Source: Phycisphaerales bacterium (GTDB lineage: Bacteria; Planctomycetota; Phycisphaerae; Phycisphaerales; SM1A02). Taken from it: DNA of 64,000 nt. This document shows, piece after piece, positions 9,387-19,023 of the stretch (its first letter is position 1; every line of letters begins with the position of its first letter). A program made the position numbers and the translations under genes. Under the pieces are notes generated by a model, which saw only the letters and a list, made by a program, of their open reading frames with translations, was not told the DNA's origin and did no database searches. Where the stretch lies: positions 62,001 to 126,000 of the forward strand of contig JAQWLT010000033.1 in NCBI GenBank assembly GCA_029247205.1. Reading direction: 5' to 3'.

Positions 9387-10523
9387 ATGAATCCGCCTAC
9401 CTATCTCGACCACGCCGCCTCCACGCCCGTTGACCCACGGGTACTTGAGGCCATGTTGCCGTGGTTTACCAATCAGCCCGCCAACCCATCGGGCCGTCAC
9501 ACACTGGGCCAGAGTGCAGCCGAGGCAGTTGAACAGGCTCGTGGACAGATTGCCTCCATGCTTGGATGCAAGTATGAGGATGTGACCTTCGTCTCTGGGG
9601 CGACCGAGAGTTGCAACCTCGCAATCAAGGGACTGGTTCGGCCACAGCTCGCTCGATCCGAAGCAGTACACATCGTCAGCAGCGCTATCGAACACGCCGC
9701 CGTACTCGATCCACTTCGACGACTCGAACGGGAGGGAGCTGCAGTTGACCTTCTGCCACCCACGCGAGGCGGCCGCATCGAACCCGAAGAACTCAAGCGA
9801 AGGCTGCGAGACAACACCTCGCTCGTCAGCATCATGTGGATCAATAACGAAATCGGAACAATCAATGATGTTGCGGCAATTGGTGAATTGTGTCGAGATC
9901 AAGGTGTGTTGTTTCACTGCGACGCAACACAGGCAGCTGGCAAAGTTCAAATGGAACTCGCGTCAATGCCCATCGATGCACTCAGTCTGTGCGCGCACAA
10001 GATGCACGGTCCAAAAGGTATCGGAGCCCTTGTTTTGCAAGGACGCGCAGCCGGTCGACTTGTTGAGCCACTCATCGAGGGCGGTGGTCATGAACGCGGC
10101 TTGCGAAGTGGGACGCTGAATGTCCCCGGAATCGTGGGCTTTGGCGCGGCCGCTGCGTTATGTGAATCCGAACTCGGTGCCGATCTAGAGAACATCAAAG
10201 TGCTACGAGCAGAACTCACGCGGGAAGTTCTCAAGAGCCACCCCGATGCAACTATCAATGGCGATCAAGACCACTGTATCCCACACATCCTAAGTATCAC
10301 TATTCCACAGCCAAGCGCGGAATCGCTGATTGACCTGATGCCCACGATTGCATGCGCAGGTGGCGCGGCCTGTGGAAGCAGTCAGAATAAACCAAGCCAT
10401 GTGCTCACCGCGATAGGCTTGGACGCCGCAACGATCGCGGGCACAATTCGGTTGAGCTTCGGCCGATCAACGACGCATGATGATGTGGGCAAAGCCATCG
10501 CTGCATGTGCAGCGATCGATTGA
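9387..10523 (+). CDS. Cysteine desulfurase (NifS/IscS family)
   Basis: This 378-residue PLP enzyme removes sulfur from cysteine for Fe-S clusters and thiolated tRNA. It opens with the hallmark YLDHAASTPVDPRV. The PLP lysine lies in CAHKMHGPKGIG, and the persulfide cysteine in CAGGAACGSSQNKPSHVL. The long conserved stretch EHAAVLDPLRRLE is also present. No IscU, SufU or thiolation partner is adjacent, so the acceptor is open. It is divergent from panC and ends 2 nt from the convergent lipoprotein gene. Confidence 0.93.
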   Translation: MNPPTYLDHAASTPVDPRVLEAMLPWFTNQPANPSGRHTLGQSAAEAVEQARGQIASMLGCKYEDVTFVSGATESCNLAIKGLVRPQLARSEAVHIVSSAIEHAAVLDPLRRLEREGAAVDLLPPTRGGRIEPEELKRRLRDNTSLVSIMWINNEIGTINDVAAIGELCRDQGVLFHCDATQAAGKVQMELASMPIDALSLCAHKMHGPKGIGALVLQGRAAGRLVEPLIEGGGHERGLRSGTLNVPGIVGFGAAAALCESELGADLENIKVLRAELTREVLKSHPDATINGDQDHCIPHILSITIPQPSAESLIDLMPTIACAGGAACGSSQNKPSHVLTAIGLDAATIAGTIRLSFGRSTTHDDVGKAIAACAAID

Positions 10524-10525
10524 TC

Positions 10526-10894
10526 TCACTCGCAGCCGACAGCTGCGGGCATATAGTTGCGTTTGTCGTCACCCGCCTTGAGCACACGGATATTTGCTTG
10601 GACGCAGCGAATGAAATCGCTATCACCCGGGCTCCAAGTGGCCTGCACTGGCGTTGTTTGCAAACCACCACTACTTGGGCCCTGCGCCGTGATCCACAAC
10701 AATGCAGTGTCGCCGTCAACCCGGCCACGGTCCACGACGAGCGACCAGCCAGCACGGGGCGCGTCATAGGTCACGACCGCCTGACCATCTTCGATGCCGG
10801 CAGAAACTGGACCACCGGCCCAACCCTTGACACTCGTCACACTGCCGCAACCAGCAACACTTGCCACCATCAGTGCTGCCACGAGTACCCGCAT
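10526..10894 (-). CDS. Small lipoprotein coupled to sucD
   Basis: I do not recognise this 122-residue protein. It has a lipoprotein signal peptide ([16 protein letters not shown], cysteine at residue 16) followed by a compact, beta-rich sequence rich in G, V and W, and two more cysteines near the C-terminus that could form a disulfide. The ATG overlaps the sucD stop in a TGATG arrangement, so it is probably translated by coupling to sucD although the products act in different compartments. An in-frame TTG immediately upstream is less likely. Confidence 0.75.
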   Translation of the reverse strand: MRVLVAALMVASVAGCGSVTSVKGWAGGPVSAGIEDGQAVVTYDAPRAGWSLVVDRGRVDGDTALLWITAQGPSSGGLQTTPVQATWSPGDSDFIRCVQANIRVLKAGDDKRNYMPAAVGCE

Positions 10895-11853
10895 CAAGCA
10901 GCACCTGCCACTTCAAGGCCAAGTGCCTCTGCCATGCCGCTTCCAAGATCTGCCGGGGAGTCGCAAACATGCACGCCGAAGCCACGCAGGGCTTTCATCT
11001 TGGCCTGTGCTGTGTCATCGGCTCCACCGATGATCGCACCAGCGTGGCCCATTCGCTTTCCGGGAGGTGCGGTCTGCCCAGCAATGAAAGCTGTCACTGG
11101 TTTCGTCATATGCTCGGCAATCCATTTGCCTGCATTCGCCTCGTCACTGCCACCGATTTCTCCAATCATCACGACGCCGTCAGTGTCGCCATCGTTATTG
11201 AACATTTCGAGCAATTCGATAAAGCCCAACCCGCGAACCGGATCGCCTCCGATGCCGACGCATGTGCTCTGACCAATGCCAAGTACAGTCGTCTGCCACA
11301 CAGCCTCGTAGGTCAGCGTGCCACTGCGACTGATGATGCCGACCGCCTTGCCTGTACTGGCATCCTCACGAGCAGTATTAATGTAGCCAGGCATGATGCC
11401 AATCTTGCAGCCGCCCTCAAATGTCGCGTTTGACCCTTCGCCCGAAATACGTCGGCCGGGCGTAATGATGCCGGGGCAATTTGGACCAATCAACGCGCTA
11501 TCCGGATACTCGGCAAGCCGGCTACGAACCCGAATCATGTCTTGTACGGGAATGCCTTCGGTGATACAGCAGATAACTGGCATGCCAGCATCTGCTGCCT
11601 CAAGCACCGAATCGCCTGCAAATGGCGGGGGAACAAAAATCATTGTCGCTTCGGCGCCTGTCTCGCGGGTTGCTTCGGCCACTGTGTTGAAGATCGGCAG
11701 CCCATTAGGGTCCTTTTGGCCGCCCTTTCCAGGTGTAACGCCGCCAACGACCTTGGTGCCGTAGTCCAGGCATCCCTTGGTGTGAAATGAACCAGAGGCA
11801 CCAGTGATGCCTTGGCAGATGACCTTGGTGGTTCCGTCGATGAGAATGGACAT
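10894..11853 (-). CDS. sucD: Succinyl-CoA synthetase alpha subunit
   Basis: The 319-residue alpha subunit of succinyl-CoA ligase carries the phospho-histidine in [11 protein letters not shown] and the CoA-binding region [21 protein letters not shown]. The [11 protein letters not shown] and [10 protein letters not shown] motifs are intact. The same frame is open far upstream, but that extension runs antisense to purM and lacks family similarity; the ATG at 11853 gives the normal N-terminus ([15 protein letters not shown]). The beta-subunit gene sucC, usually immediately upstream, is absent here, so the partner must be encoded elsewhere. Confidence 0.94.
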   Translation of the reverse strand: MSILIDGTTKVICQGITGASGSFHTKGCLDYGTKVVGGVTPGKGGQKDPNGLPIFNTVAEATRETGAEATMIFVPPPFAGDSVLEAADAGMPVICCITEGIPVQDMIRVRSRLAEYPDSALIGPNCPGIITPGRRISGEGSNATFEGGCKIGIMPGYINTAREDASTGKAVGIISRSGTLTYEAVWQTTVLGIGQSTCVGIGGDPVRGLGFIELLEMFNNDGDTDGVVMIGEIGGSDEANAGKWIAEHMTKPVTAFIAGQTAPPGKRMGHAGAIIGGADDTAQAKMKALRGFGVHVCDSPADLGSGMAEALGLEVAGAA

Positions 11854-11961
11854 GGATCGTGCGCTCGCCCTAAGTGGAAATGGGTAAAAAACAAGGAAGG
11901 AAGTCGAGCAGGGTAGCCAATGATGGGCCGCCCTGAAGCATCCTGCGTCTACACTGCACGA

Positions 11962-13083
11962 ATGCCCGTGAAGGCCAAAAATGATGCCGAAAAGCCTCGC
12001 AATAGTTCGGCCCGCAAGGGGGCGATGACCTATGCCGCGTCGGGCGTCGATATTGATGCTGGTGATCGACTTGTCGACCTCATCAAGCCCGCTGTTCGCC
12101 GCACGCACGGCCAGCGAGTCATGGGCCAACACGGCGGCTTCGCTGGAATGTTTCGACTCGACTTCAATGAGCATATTTTCCAACGAAATTACAAGGACCC
12201 TGTGCTGGTTGCTTGTACTGATGGTGTCGGCACCAAAGTAAAACTTGCTGCGGACCTGGGCATCATCAACACCGTTGGAATCGACTGTGTTGCCATGAAT
12301 GTCAACGATCTGATTGTGCAGGGCGCTGAACCACTGTTCTTCTTGGACTACCTTGGTCTGCACACACAAGATCCTGTTGTGACGGCGCAAATTGTCGAGG
12401 GTGTTGCTCGCGGCTGTGAAATTGCCGGATGTGCGCTGATTGGTGGGGAATGCGCCGAGATGCCTGACATCTATGCCGAGGGCGACTTTGATATCGCAGG
12501 CTTCTCGGTCGGTGTGGTTGAATTGAGCCGAGCAATCGACCCGGTTCGTGCTCGCTCGGGCGACGTATTGATTGGGCTTGCAAGCAGTGGTGTGCACAGC
12601 AATGGATACAGCCTTGTGCGGCGAATTATTTCCAAACGAAAGCTTTCGCTTGATCGTAACTATGAGCAACTCGGCAAACAGACATTGGGGGAAGTGCTGC
12701 TTGAGCCGACCCGTATATACGCGCAGCCCATCGTCAAATTGCTTCGCCGATACCGGGTCAAGCGGGTTGTGAGCGCGATGGCGCATATCACTGGCGGTGG
12801 GCTTGCTGGCAATCTTCCACGAGTTCTTCCTGACACGCTTGATGCCATCATCGACAGAAGTAGCTGGGAAGTCCCATCGATCTTTACGTTCTTGCAGAAG
12901 CGTGGCGATGTTGAACTCGATGAAATGTATCGGGTCTTCAACATGGGCATTGGGTATGTGCTTGCCGTGAGGCCCACATTCGCCGACTCGGTATTGCGCC
13001 AATTGCGAAGTAGCGGCGAGACCGCATGCGTCATTGGCAAGCTCAAGAAGGGCACCGGAAAAGTACAAATGAAAGGACTGTGA
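11962..13083 (+). CDS. purM: Phosphoribosylformylglycinamidine cyclo-ligase
   Basis: About 373 residues; the ATP-dependent ring-closing step that makes aminoimidazole ribotide in purine synthesis. Family markers are [20 protein letters not shown] near the N-terminus, [12 protein letters not shown], and the [20 protein letters not shown] and [13 protein letters not shown] loops. The family proper begins about 20 residues in; alternative starts at 11920 and 12025 are possible, and none has an ideal ribosome site. The stop overlaps the ATG of the next gene (TGATG), an unusual coupling of a purine enzyme to an envelope protein. Confidence 0.93.
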   Translation: MPVKAKNDAEKPRNSSARKGAMTYAASGVDIDAGDRLVDLIKPAVRRTHGQRVMGQHGGFAGMFRLDFNEHIFQRNYKDPVLVACTDGVGTKVKLAADLGIINTVGIDCVAMNVNDLIVQGAEPLFFLDYLGLHTQDPVVTAQIVEGVARGCEIAGCALIGGECAEMPDIYAEGDFDIAGFSVGVVELSRAIDPVRARSGDVLIGLASSGVHSNGYSLVRRIISKRKLSLDRNYEQLGKQTLGEVLLEPTRIYAQPIVKLLRRYRVKRVVSAMAHITGGGLAGNLPRVLPDTLDAIIDRSSWEVPSIFTFLQKRGDVELDEMYRVFNMGIGYVLAVRPTFADSVLRQLRSSGETACVIGKLKKGTGKVQMKGL

Positions 13084-13931
13084 TGCGTGGACTCTTAGGA
13101 GCTGTTGTGGTGGCCGTGAGCATGAGTTCGGTCGGAATGGCCGAACCAGAACCAGCGGATGACACACCAACCGACTTTGCAGCTCTTGGCGAAGCACCAC
13201 TTCGCATGAATCTCGACGTCGCGGCCTGGCTTGTGCGGGCCAAGGGGACCGCAAGCAATGGTGGTGCCGAACTTGAGATTGGTGATGACACATCATCATC
13301 TCTGGATCTCGGAAATCTCCGTGGACTGCTACGTGGCGAACTGACCTTGGCGAAGGATCCATGGGCGGTACGAATCATGGGTACGCACGGATCTTGGAGC
13401 GGAACCGCCAATCTCGCCACCACCACCACTTGGGGCGGGCAGACCTTGTCATCTGGCGTGAACTACCCCTCCTCGTTTGATATGTCATGGATGGCTTTTG
13501 AAGGACACTGGTATCCAGTGATCTTGCACGGCGACGGCCGACGCGACACAGTCGAGCCAATCGAATTGCTCTTTGGACCACATATCGGTGTGACATGGCT
13601 TGATCTTGATCAATCACTTGCAGGTATCAATAACTCTGCCAGCTGGTGGACCGTTTACGGAGGTGCTGAGTTGTCGCTGGCCGTCGACTTGCGGCCGTTT
13701 ACATCAATATTGCACGGGATGAGTGTTGATGTCGGGGGGAGCGTGGGCAGCACCATCAATGGTGGGGGTCTCTTCTATAAAGTCCGAGGCGGTCTGACGC
13801 TGCATCTAACCCCAAATGTCGGCGCGACGGTTGGATATCGATTGATGGAGTACCACGGCCTTGAGGACGGCAGTTGGAATATTGCGCCGAGTTTCCCTGG
13901 CCTCTTTGTGGGCATGAACATCACGTTCTAG
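13083..13931 (+). CDS. Predicted outer-membrane beta-barrel protein
   Basis: A 282-residue exported protein with a signal peptide ([22 protein letters not shown]). The mature part is a series of short amphipathic beta strands rich in G, S, T, W and aromatic residues, and it ends in a terminal phenylalanine (VGMNITF), the classic signature of barrels inserted by BamA. I cannot assign a specific family. Its ATG shares a base with the purM stop codon, so it is probably expressed with purM; I see no functional reason for the pairing. Confidence 0.75.
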   Translation: MRGLLGAVVVAVSMSSVGMAEPEPADDTPTDFAALGEAPLRMNLDVAAWLVRAKGTASNGGAELEIGDDTSSSLDLGNLRGLLRGELTLAKDPWAVRIMGTHGSWSGTANLATTTTWGGQTLSSGVNYPSSFDMSWMAFEGHWYPVILHGDGRRDTVEPIELLFGPHIGVTWLDLDQSLAGINNSASWWTVYGGAELSLAVDLRPFTSILHGMSVDVGGSVGSTINGGGLFYKVRGGLTLHLTPNVGATVGYRLMEYHGLEDGSWNIAPSFPGLFVGMNITF

Positions 13932-13950
13932 GGGGCGTACTGACTCACCT

Positions 13951-14826
13951 ATGGATAGAAAGCGAGCGGTCAACTCAACCGGCGAGCGAGCGAGCGCCAA
14001 GTTGCGGAAGGCTCGAATCCGCCACTTTTTACTCACAACGGGGCCGAATCGACTGACGCGAGGCTGGTTCTACCGAAGGCATCACGCCGAGGACTTGCTT
14101 GTCCGGGAAGAAGATATTTTCGTGCCTGGTTGGCCGAAGGCATTTGATGGCATCCGCATTGGCCATATCAGTGATATTCACGTGGGTGACCTGATGCTTG
14201 CTGACCGTGCCCTTGGCGTGGTTGAACAATTACGCATCGCTGCACCCGACATGATCTGTAATACCGGCGATCTGGTTGACCTCCACTGGCCGGGAGTCGA
14301 AACAGTGGCCGAAGCAATCGCCGACATCAAGGCGCCACTTGGCAACTTCTTTGTGCTCGGCAACCATGATCTGCTCGACTCTGGAGATGAGGTCGCAAGA
14401 ATCGTTTCGGAGGCTGGCACAACTGTCTTACAAGACGAGGTTGCGCTCGTGCGGCGGGGAGAAGATGAACTTCGGATTGGCGGCATCGGATGGGCTCGAA
14501 CGCCGGCACAGTGCAAACAACGCATTGACCGAGCCATCGGCGACGAGACGGTTGATCTACTGCTCTCGCACAATCCGAAAGCGCTTGACCATGCCGCCAT
14601 CAAAGGGATCCCGCTCACACTGTCCGGTCACACGCACGGTGGGCAAATTGCCAGACGCAATCGGCCGAATGCGAATCTCGCAGTCATCCATGGTCATATC
14701 CGAAATGCAGGCCTCTACGAGCACGGTGACAGCCGCCTCTTCGTAACGGTTGGTGCTGGGTCACTCTTCCCGCTCCGGCTCAACGTCCCAGCCGAAATCG
14801 CCATCCTCACCATACGAAGCCAATAA
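13951..14826 (+). CDS. Calcineurin-like metallophosphoesterase
   Basis: A 291-residue phosphoesterase with the full two-metal motif set: HISDIHVGD (D-x-H), NTGDLVD (GDxxD), VLGNHD (GNHD), an LLSHNP histidine, and SGHTHGGQ (GHTH). This order and spacing resemble the YkuE/YaeI group, often membrane-associated phosphohydrolases. The N-terminal ~45 residues are basic and lack a clear transmembrane segment. Substrate unknown. It follows the beta-barrel gene by 19 nt and converges on rdgB with 11 nt between stops. Confidence 0.88.
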   Translation: MDRKRAVNSTGERASAKLRKARIRHFLLTTGPNRLTRGWFYRRHHAEDLLVREEDIFVPGWPKAFDGIRIGHISDIHVGDLMLADRALGVVEQLRIAAPDMICNTGDLVDLHWPGVETVAEAIADIKAPLGNFFVLGNHDLLDSGDEVARIVSEAGTTVLQDEVALVRRGEDELRIGGIGWARTPAQCKQRIDRAIGDETVDLLLSHNPKALDHAAIKGIPLTLSGHTHGGQIARRNRPNANLAVIHGHIRNAGLYEHGDSRLFVTVGAGSLFPLRLNVPAEIAILTIRSQ

Positions 14827-14837
14827 GCAACCAGCAG

Positions 14838-15443
14838 TCAGTGTGCTAGGAGCGTGGCCAGCGAGCGGGTGGCCTCGGCCCGGTGGGAGCGGATGTTTTT
14901 CTCTTCGGGTGGTAATTCGGCGCTGCTGATGCCTTCTGGCAAAAGCAATAACGGGTCGTACCCAAACCCATGCTCACCACGCGGCGTGCGGGCGATGGTG
15001 CCTTCAAATACTCCGCGTGCTTCGGCAATAATGGTGCCGTCCGGATCAGCAAGACACATGCAGCACACAAACCGAGCTGCTCGTTGGCCATCGGGGACAT
15101 CGGCCATGCACCGCATCAGTTTGTTGTTATTTGCAGCGTCCCGTTCGTCACGAGTTTCGCCAATACCCGCGTAGCGTGCGCTGTGAATGCCTGGTTTGCC
15201 ACCAAGCGCATCAACTTCGAGACCGGAGTCATCAGCCATACATCGTTGGCCAGTTGCCTTGGCGTACCCAATCGCCTTCAGTCGCGCGTTGCCCTCAAAG
15301 GTGTCAGCATCCTCAACTGGTTCGGGTGGGAGATTTTGCGGATCCAACCCCGTAACTGCAATCCCCAATGGAGAGAGTATTGCTGTCACCTCTTCAAGTT
15401 TGTGTGGATTTGAACTTGCAAGCAGTACACCATCAGCCGTCAT
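14838..15443 (-). CDS. rdgB: dITP/XTP pyrophosphatase (Ham1/RdgB family)
   Basis: This 201-residue enzyme removes deaminated purine triphosphates (ITP, dITP, XTP) from the nucleotide pool. Motifs: LLASSNPHKLEEV at the N-terminus, MADDSGLEVDALGGKPGIHSARYAG, and GEHGFGYDPLLLLPE. The ATG at 15443 is chosen because it forms an ATGA overlap with the upstream queF stop and yields the normal N-terminus; an upstream ATG at 15458 is possible. The terminal residues ATRSLATLLAH lack the usual AL-stretch but keep the family pattern HRAEA. Confidence 0.92.
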   Translation of the reverse strand: MTADGVLLASSNPHKLEEVTAILSPLGIAVTGLDPQNLPPEPVEDADTFEGNARLKAIGYAKATGQRCMADDSGLEVDALGGKPGIHSARYAGIGETRDERDAANNNKLMRCMADVPDGQRAARFVCCMCLADPDGTIIAEARGVFEGTIARTPRGEHGFGYDPLLLLPEGISSAELPPEEKNIRSHRAEATRSLATLLAH

Positions 15444-15808
15444 GCTCGAGCCCAACATGTTGGCACATTGCCGTGGGCCGCCACAATCCGACTTCGAATA
15501 CCGCCGCGGCCTCGCCAATCAGTGATGACTTGCAGCCACTTTGGCGACATCACGGCCATGAGATCATCACGAATCTGATTGGTCACGGCTTCGTAGTAAA
15601 TGCCCTCGGTGCGAAATGACTGGCAATAGAGTTTCAAGCTCTTCAATTCAACACAGAACTCACCAGGCTCGAATCGAATGGTGATGCTGCCAAAGTCAGG
15701 ATGACCGGTCACCGGACAAACCGACGTGAATTCCTCATTGATATGCTCAATCAGGAAAGGTTGACTTGTCGGAGATGGAAATACATCAAGTAATGAGGCG
15801 TCTGGCAT
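15440..15808 (-). CDS. queF: NADPH-dependent 7-cyano-7-deazaguanine reductase
   Basis: A 122-residue unimodular QueF that reduces preQ0 to preQ1 in queuosine synthesis. The catalytic cysteine is in TSVCPVTGHPDFG and the family-defining NADPH motif reads ELKSLKLYCQSFR, followed by EAVTNQIRDDL. Length matches the short Bacillus-type enzymes. It is translationally coupled to rdgB by a 4-nt overlap. queC, queD, queE and tgt are not in the window. Confidence 0.94.
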   Translation of the reverse strand: MPDASLLDVFPSPTSQPFLIEHINEEFTSVCPVTGHPDFGSITIRFEPGEFCVELKSLKLYCQSFRTEGIYYEAVTNQIRDDLMAVMSPKWLQVITDWRGRGGIRSRIVAAHGNVPTCWARA

Positions 15809-15847
15809 AGTGGAGATTGTAATGCGAATGGACGTAGTATTCGCTGC

Positions 15848-16822
15848 ATGCGTATGACACTACTGCTGTTCGTGGTACTTCTCCTGCAATCCTGCTTTCT
15901 CTTTAGTAATGAGGAGCAACAGGCCCGGGAAGCCATCCTTGAAGTCCGGCAATCACAAGCTGGGGACGCCTTGACCGGTGGCGAGTACGCCGAGGCCGCC
16001 GCACTCTTCAAAGAGATACTCTCGGTCAATCCTGACAATGTCCCGGCGTGGATCGGCATGGGCGATGCCTACACAGAGATGGGTGAGTGGACCCAAGCCG
16101 AGCCTGCATTTTCAGAGGCCTGCGAGCGGGCGCCTGCTTCCTACGACGCTCAGTTTGGCCATGGTTTGGCCCTACAGATGCTCAACAAACTCATCGACGC
16201 CGTCGCCGCATACCACCGCGCCATGAGTATCGACCCAATGAGTAGTGAAGCGAGTTTGGGTATTGCAACAAGTTATCTCCAGCTTGAAGAGCCCCAACAC
16301 GCGCTCCCATTTGCCGAGCGTGCTGTCGAGTTGGCCCCCGAAGACGGTCGGGCATGGATCAGTCTCGGCGCAGCATCAGAACAGATCGGCAATGACACCG
16401 CTGCACTAGACGCTTATCTCGCGGCATCAGAACGACTCGGCGCCTCGCCCGAACTGAAACATAATTTGCTTCACGCCTACGCCCGAGCGAAACGCTACCG
16501 AGAAGTTGTTGGAACTGCTCGAAGCGTGCTCGCTGATGGCCCAAGCGCTGAGGCGGGCGAGCGGATGGGTTGGGCGTACTTCAGGTTGGGCGACTATGCA
16601 AAGTCAGCCGAAGCCTATCGGTTAGCGATTGAGACTGACCCTTTACTGTGGCATGCGTGGAATGGACTTGGTGTCAACTCGCTGAACCGCTGGCTCCTCA
16701 GCGATCGTGTTGATGTTGCGGCCCAGTCAGAAGCGCAAAACGCCTTCGCGTCATCGCTCCGTTTGAATCCAAACCAGCCCAAGGTCATAGCGCTGGTCGA
16801 AAAGTATGCGCTTACACAATAG
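15848..16822 (+). CDS. TPR-repeat lipoprotein
   Basis: The 324-residue protein begins with a hydrophobic signal ending in a lipobox-like LLLQSC (cysteine 16). About six tetratricopeptide repeats follow, visible as AEAAALFKEILSVNPDNVPAWIG-type units with the W/G/Y/A/F/A/P pattern, up to the C-terminus. TPR lipoproteins usually scaffold envelope complexes such as secretion or pilus assembly; no such partner is adjacent, so the role is open. It converges on transketolase with a 41-nt gap. Confidence 0.82.
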   Translation: MRMTLLLFVVLLLQSCFLFSNEEQQAREAILEVRQSQAGDALTGGEYAEAAALFKEILSVNPDNVPAWIGMGDAYTEMGEWTQAEPAFSEACERAPASYDAQFGHGLALQMLNKLIDAVAAYHRAMSIDPMSSEASLGIATSYLQLEEPQHALPFAERAVELAPEDGRAWISLGAASEQIGNDTAALDAYLAASERLGASPELKHNLLHAYARAKRYREVVGTARSVLADGPSAEAGERMGWAYFRLGDYAKSAEAYRLAIETDPLLWHAWNGLGVNSLNRWLLSDRVDVAAQSEAQNAFASSLRLNPNQPKVIALVEKYALTQ

Positions 16823-16863
16823 GACTTCTGTGTAGTCGTTTTGGCAATTCTCACACACCAGCA

Positions 16864-18861
16864 CTACAGGCTGTTTGCAGTCTCGGGTGGTGTTATCGAA
16901 ACCTTCTTCGTTGTAATTCCAAGCATCGCTGCGGCCCGCTCAACAATCTGCTCGTGCCCCAAACCACACTGGGCCAAGATTGACTGCTCATTTCGAGCTG
17001 ACTTGGGAATGCGTGTCACATTCATCGGCTCAACAGTAAACGCATCGCCGGCCTTGGCACATGCTTCGGCAACCGCCGAGAAGAGGCCGCCGCCATAGTT
17101 GTCTTCGACGACCAATATATTGCCGCCATTTTCATTGGCATAATCAAGCAATCTATCTTCATCAAGTGGGAGCGAATAGCAGTCAAGCAGCGACACATCA
17201 ATGCCGAGTTTATCTAAGCCGTCAAGCGCTGCATTGCACTCGTGCACCATGAATCCGGCCGACACAATGAGGAGATCACGCCCCTTGACAAGTTCTTCCA
17301 TGCCGCCGAGTGTGAACTCGGTGTTTTCGGTGTAAAGGAACTCAACCTCAGGACGATGCACACGCATGTAGCACATGCCGTCGTGCTCGGCCATGAGTTG
17401 CGTCAGTCGATAAGCCGCCCATGCATCGGCGGGTTGGAGAGTCCAACAACCAGGGCCGCCCGAGTGCCCTTCGACACTGCCAAGGCTGCGGAACCATGCC
17501 ACGTCAGGCAGTGACATTTGGCTTGGACCATCCGCAGCAAGTGAGATGCCAGAGTGCGATCCGACAATCTTCATGTTGGCGCCAGAATTCATCGCCATTT
17601 CAATTTGGTCGTAGGCACGAGTAACGAACTTCGAGAATGTCGCGCAGTACGGCACCTTGCCGGCTGCTGCGAGCCCTGCAGCCACACTGATCATGTTCTG
17701 TTCTGCAATGCGGCACTCGGCAAATCGTGAAGACAGTTCTGCATCGTTCGAGAACCACTCTGAGAAAGTAGAGTTCTGTACGTCGGCATCGAGCGACCAG
17801 ACACGGCTGTCGGTGTGGCCGATTGACCGTAGGCCAAGTCCCCATGCCTTGCGGGTTGAAAGTCGGCCTGTTTGCAGCATGCTTCGCATGTCCCACGCCT
17901 CTGCGGCCTGCTTGAAGCCCATTGGCTCGCTCACTGTTGCCGCAGGACGCTCGCCTGTCGTTGGCGGGTGAATCATCAGAACAGTGCTACCAAGCGTGCT
18001 TGAATATTCCGCCCCAGCTGCCGAGAGTTCTCTGAGCGCTTGTTCAAGTTTGGCGCCCACTGCGGGTTTTCCGTGCCAACCCCCGCCCTGCATGGATGGG
18101 ACACCCCAGCCCTTCACCGTCTTGGCAACGATGGCCATCGGGGTCTCTGGATTGTCAGCGAAGGAGGCGTAGGCGTCACGAATGCTTGCGGGGTCATGAC
18201 CATCAATTGTCTGCACACGCACGCCAGCCGCTTCCAGTTTGGCTGCAATCCGTTCAGGTGACTGCTGCTTGCTCACAGGCCCTGCTTGACCAAAGCCGTT
18301 GCAGTTGAAGATTGGGAGCACATTGGTCAATCCGTGCTCGACAATGAAATCGATCGCTTCCCAAATCTGGCCCTCGCGAGACTCGCCGTCGCCAATAATG
18401 CAGTAGATTCGCTGGTCCAAATCATCGCCACGTGCGGCGAGCCCAAGGCCTGCCGCCACAGACAAGCCCTGTCCAAGCGACCCTGTAGCGGCATCAAAGA
18501 ACGTGAACCCCTCTCGTGGATTGGGGTGGCCGTCGAGTACCGAGTCCGACTCGCGGAAGTGCTCAAGATCCTCAACTGTGCACGCATGCATATTGCCAGG
18601 CTTGCCAATCATGGCCCCAAGATCTGCGAAGGCCGCATAGATAATTGGCACCGCATGGCCCTCAGAGAGCACAAGCCTGTCCGCAGTATTGAGGCTCGGA
18701 TTCTCGGGCACCCAACGCATACTGTGGTACATCAGGCTAGCAACGATGTGGCCGAGACTGAGCGCTGTGGTTGGATGGCCGCTGCCGGCATGTCCACAGG
18801 TTGTTAAGGCGAGTGAATCAAGGCGGATGGCCTTGGCATGGATGGCGGCTTCAAAGGACAT
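16864..18861 (-). CDS. tkt: Transketolase
   Basis: A 665-residue thiamine-diphosphate enzyme transferring two-carbon units between sugar phosphates (pentose phosphate pathway, Calvin-type interconversions). The N-terminal half has CGHAGSGHPTTALS and the ThDP/Mg motif GDGESREGQIWEA...NCNGFGQ; the C-terminal half has the pyrimidine-binding region SRFAECRIAEQNMI and HSGISLAADGPSQ. The first half resembles the animal-type (TKT/TKTL-like) rather than the E. coli-type subfamily, being shorter at the domain junction. The ATG at 18861 is preferred over the one at 18867 because AGGAG lies 8 nt before it. The gene is divergent from dnaN. Confidence 0.93.
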   Translation of the reverse strand: MSFEAAIHAKAIRLDSLALTTCGHAGSGHPTTALSLGHIVASLMYHSMRWVPENPSLNTADRLVLSEGHAVPIIYAAFADLGAMIGKPGNMHACTVEDLEHFRESDSVLDGHPNPREGFTFFDAATGSLGQGLSVAAGLGLAARGDDLDQRIYCIIGDGESREGQIWEAIDFIVEHGLTNVLPIFNCNGFGQAGPVSKQQSPERIAAKLEAAGVRVQTIDGHDPASIRDAYASFADNPETPMAIVAKTVKGWGVPSMQGGGWHGKPAVGAKLEQALRELSAAGAEYSSTLGSTVLMIHPPTTGERPAATVSEPMGFKQAAEAWDMRSMLQTGRLSTRKAWGLGLRSIGHTDSRVWSLDADVQNSTFSEWFSNDAELSSRFAECRIAEQNMISVAAGLAAAGKVPYCATFSKFVTRAYDQIEMAMNSGANMKIVGSHSGISLAADGPSQMSLPDVAWFRSLGSVEGHSGGPGCWTLQPADAWAAYRLTQLMAEHDGMCYMRVHRPEVEFLYTENTEFTLGGMEELVKGRDLLIVSAGFMVHECNAALDGLDKLGIDVSLLDCYSLPLDEDRLLDYANENGGNILVVEDNYGGGLFSAVAEACAKAGDAFTVEPMNVTRIPKSARNEQSILAQCGLGHEQIVERAAAMLGITTKKVSITPPETANSL

Positions 18862-18869
18862 GGGCATCG

Positions 18870-18874
18870 CTCCT
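18870..18874 (-). promoter_or_regulatory. Ribosome binding site of transketolase
   Basis: AGGAG on the minus strand, 8 nt before the ATG at 18861 but only 2 nt before the ATG at 18867. It decides for the inner start. Confidence 0.6.
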
Positions 18875-19023
18875 GAGTGGCAAGAAATGGCGGTTTGCAG
18901 GCTGTCACTCCCGGGCTGGACAGAACGGCCGAGTATCGCACCATCGGCCCCAAACGGCAAGGGGAATTGGCTGCGGATGCTACACTCCGCTCAATTGTTG
19001 TCGTTCTGGAGAACCCCCAACCT

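Noticed and set aside
11854-13362. Long open frame continuing upstream of sucD on the minus strand
   Set aside because: It runs antisense to purM and has no similarity to succinyl-CoA ligase; the family N-terminus begins at the ATG at 11853.
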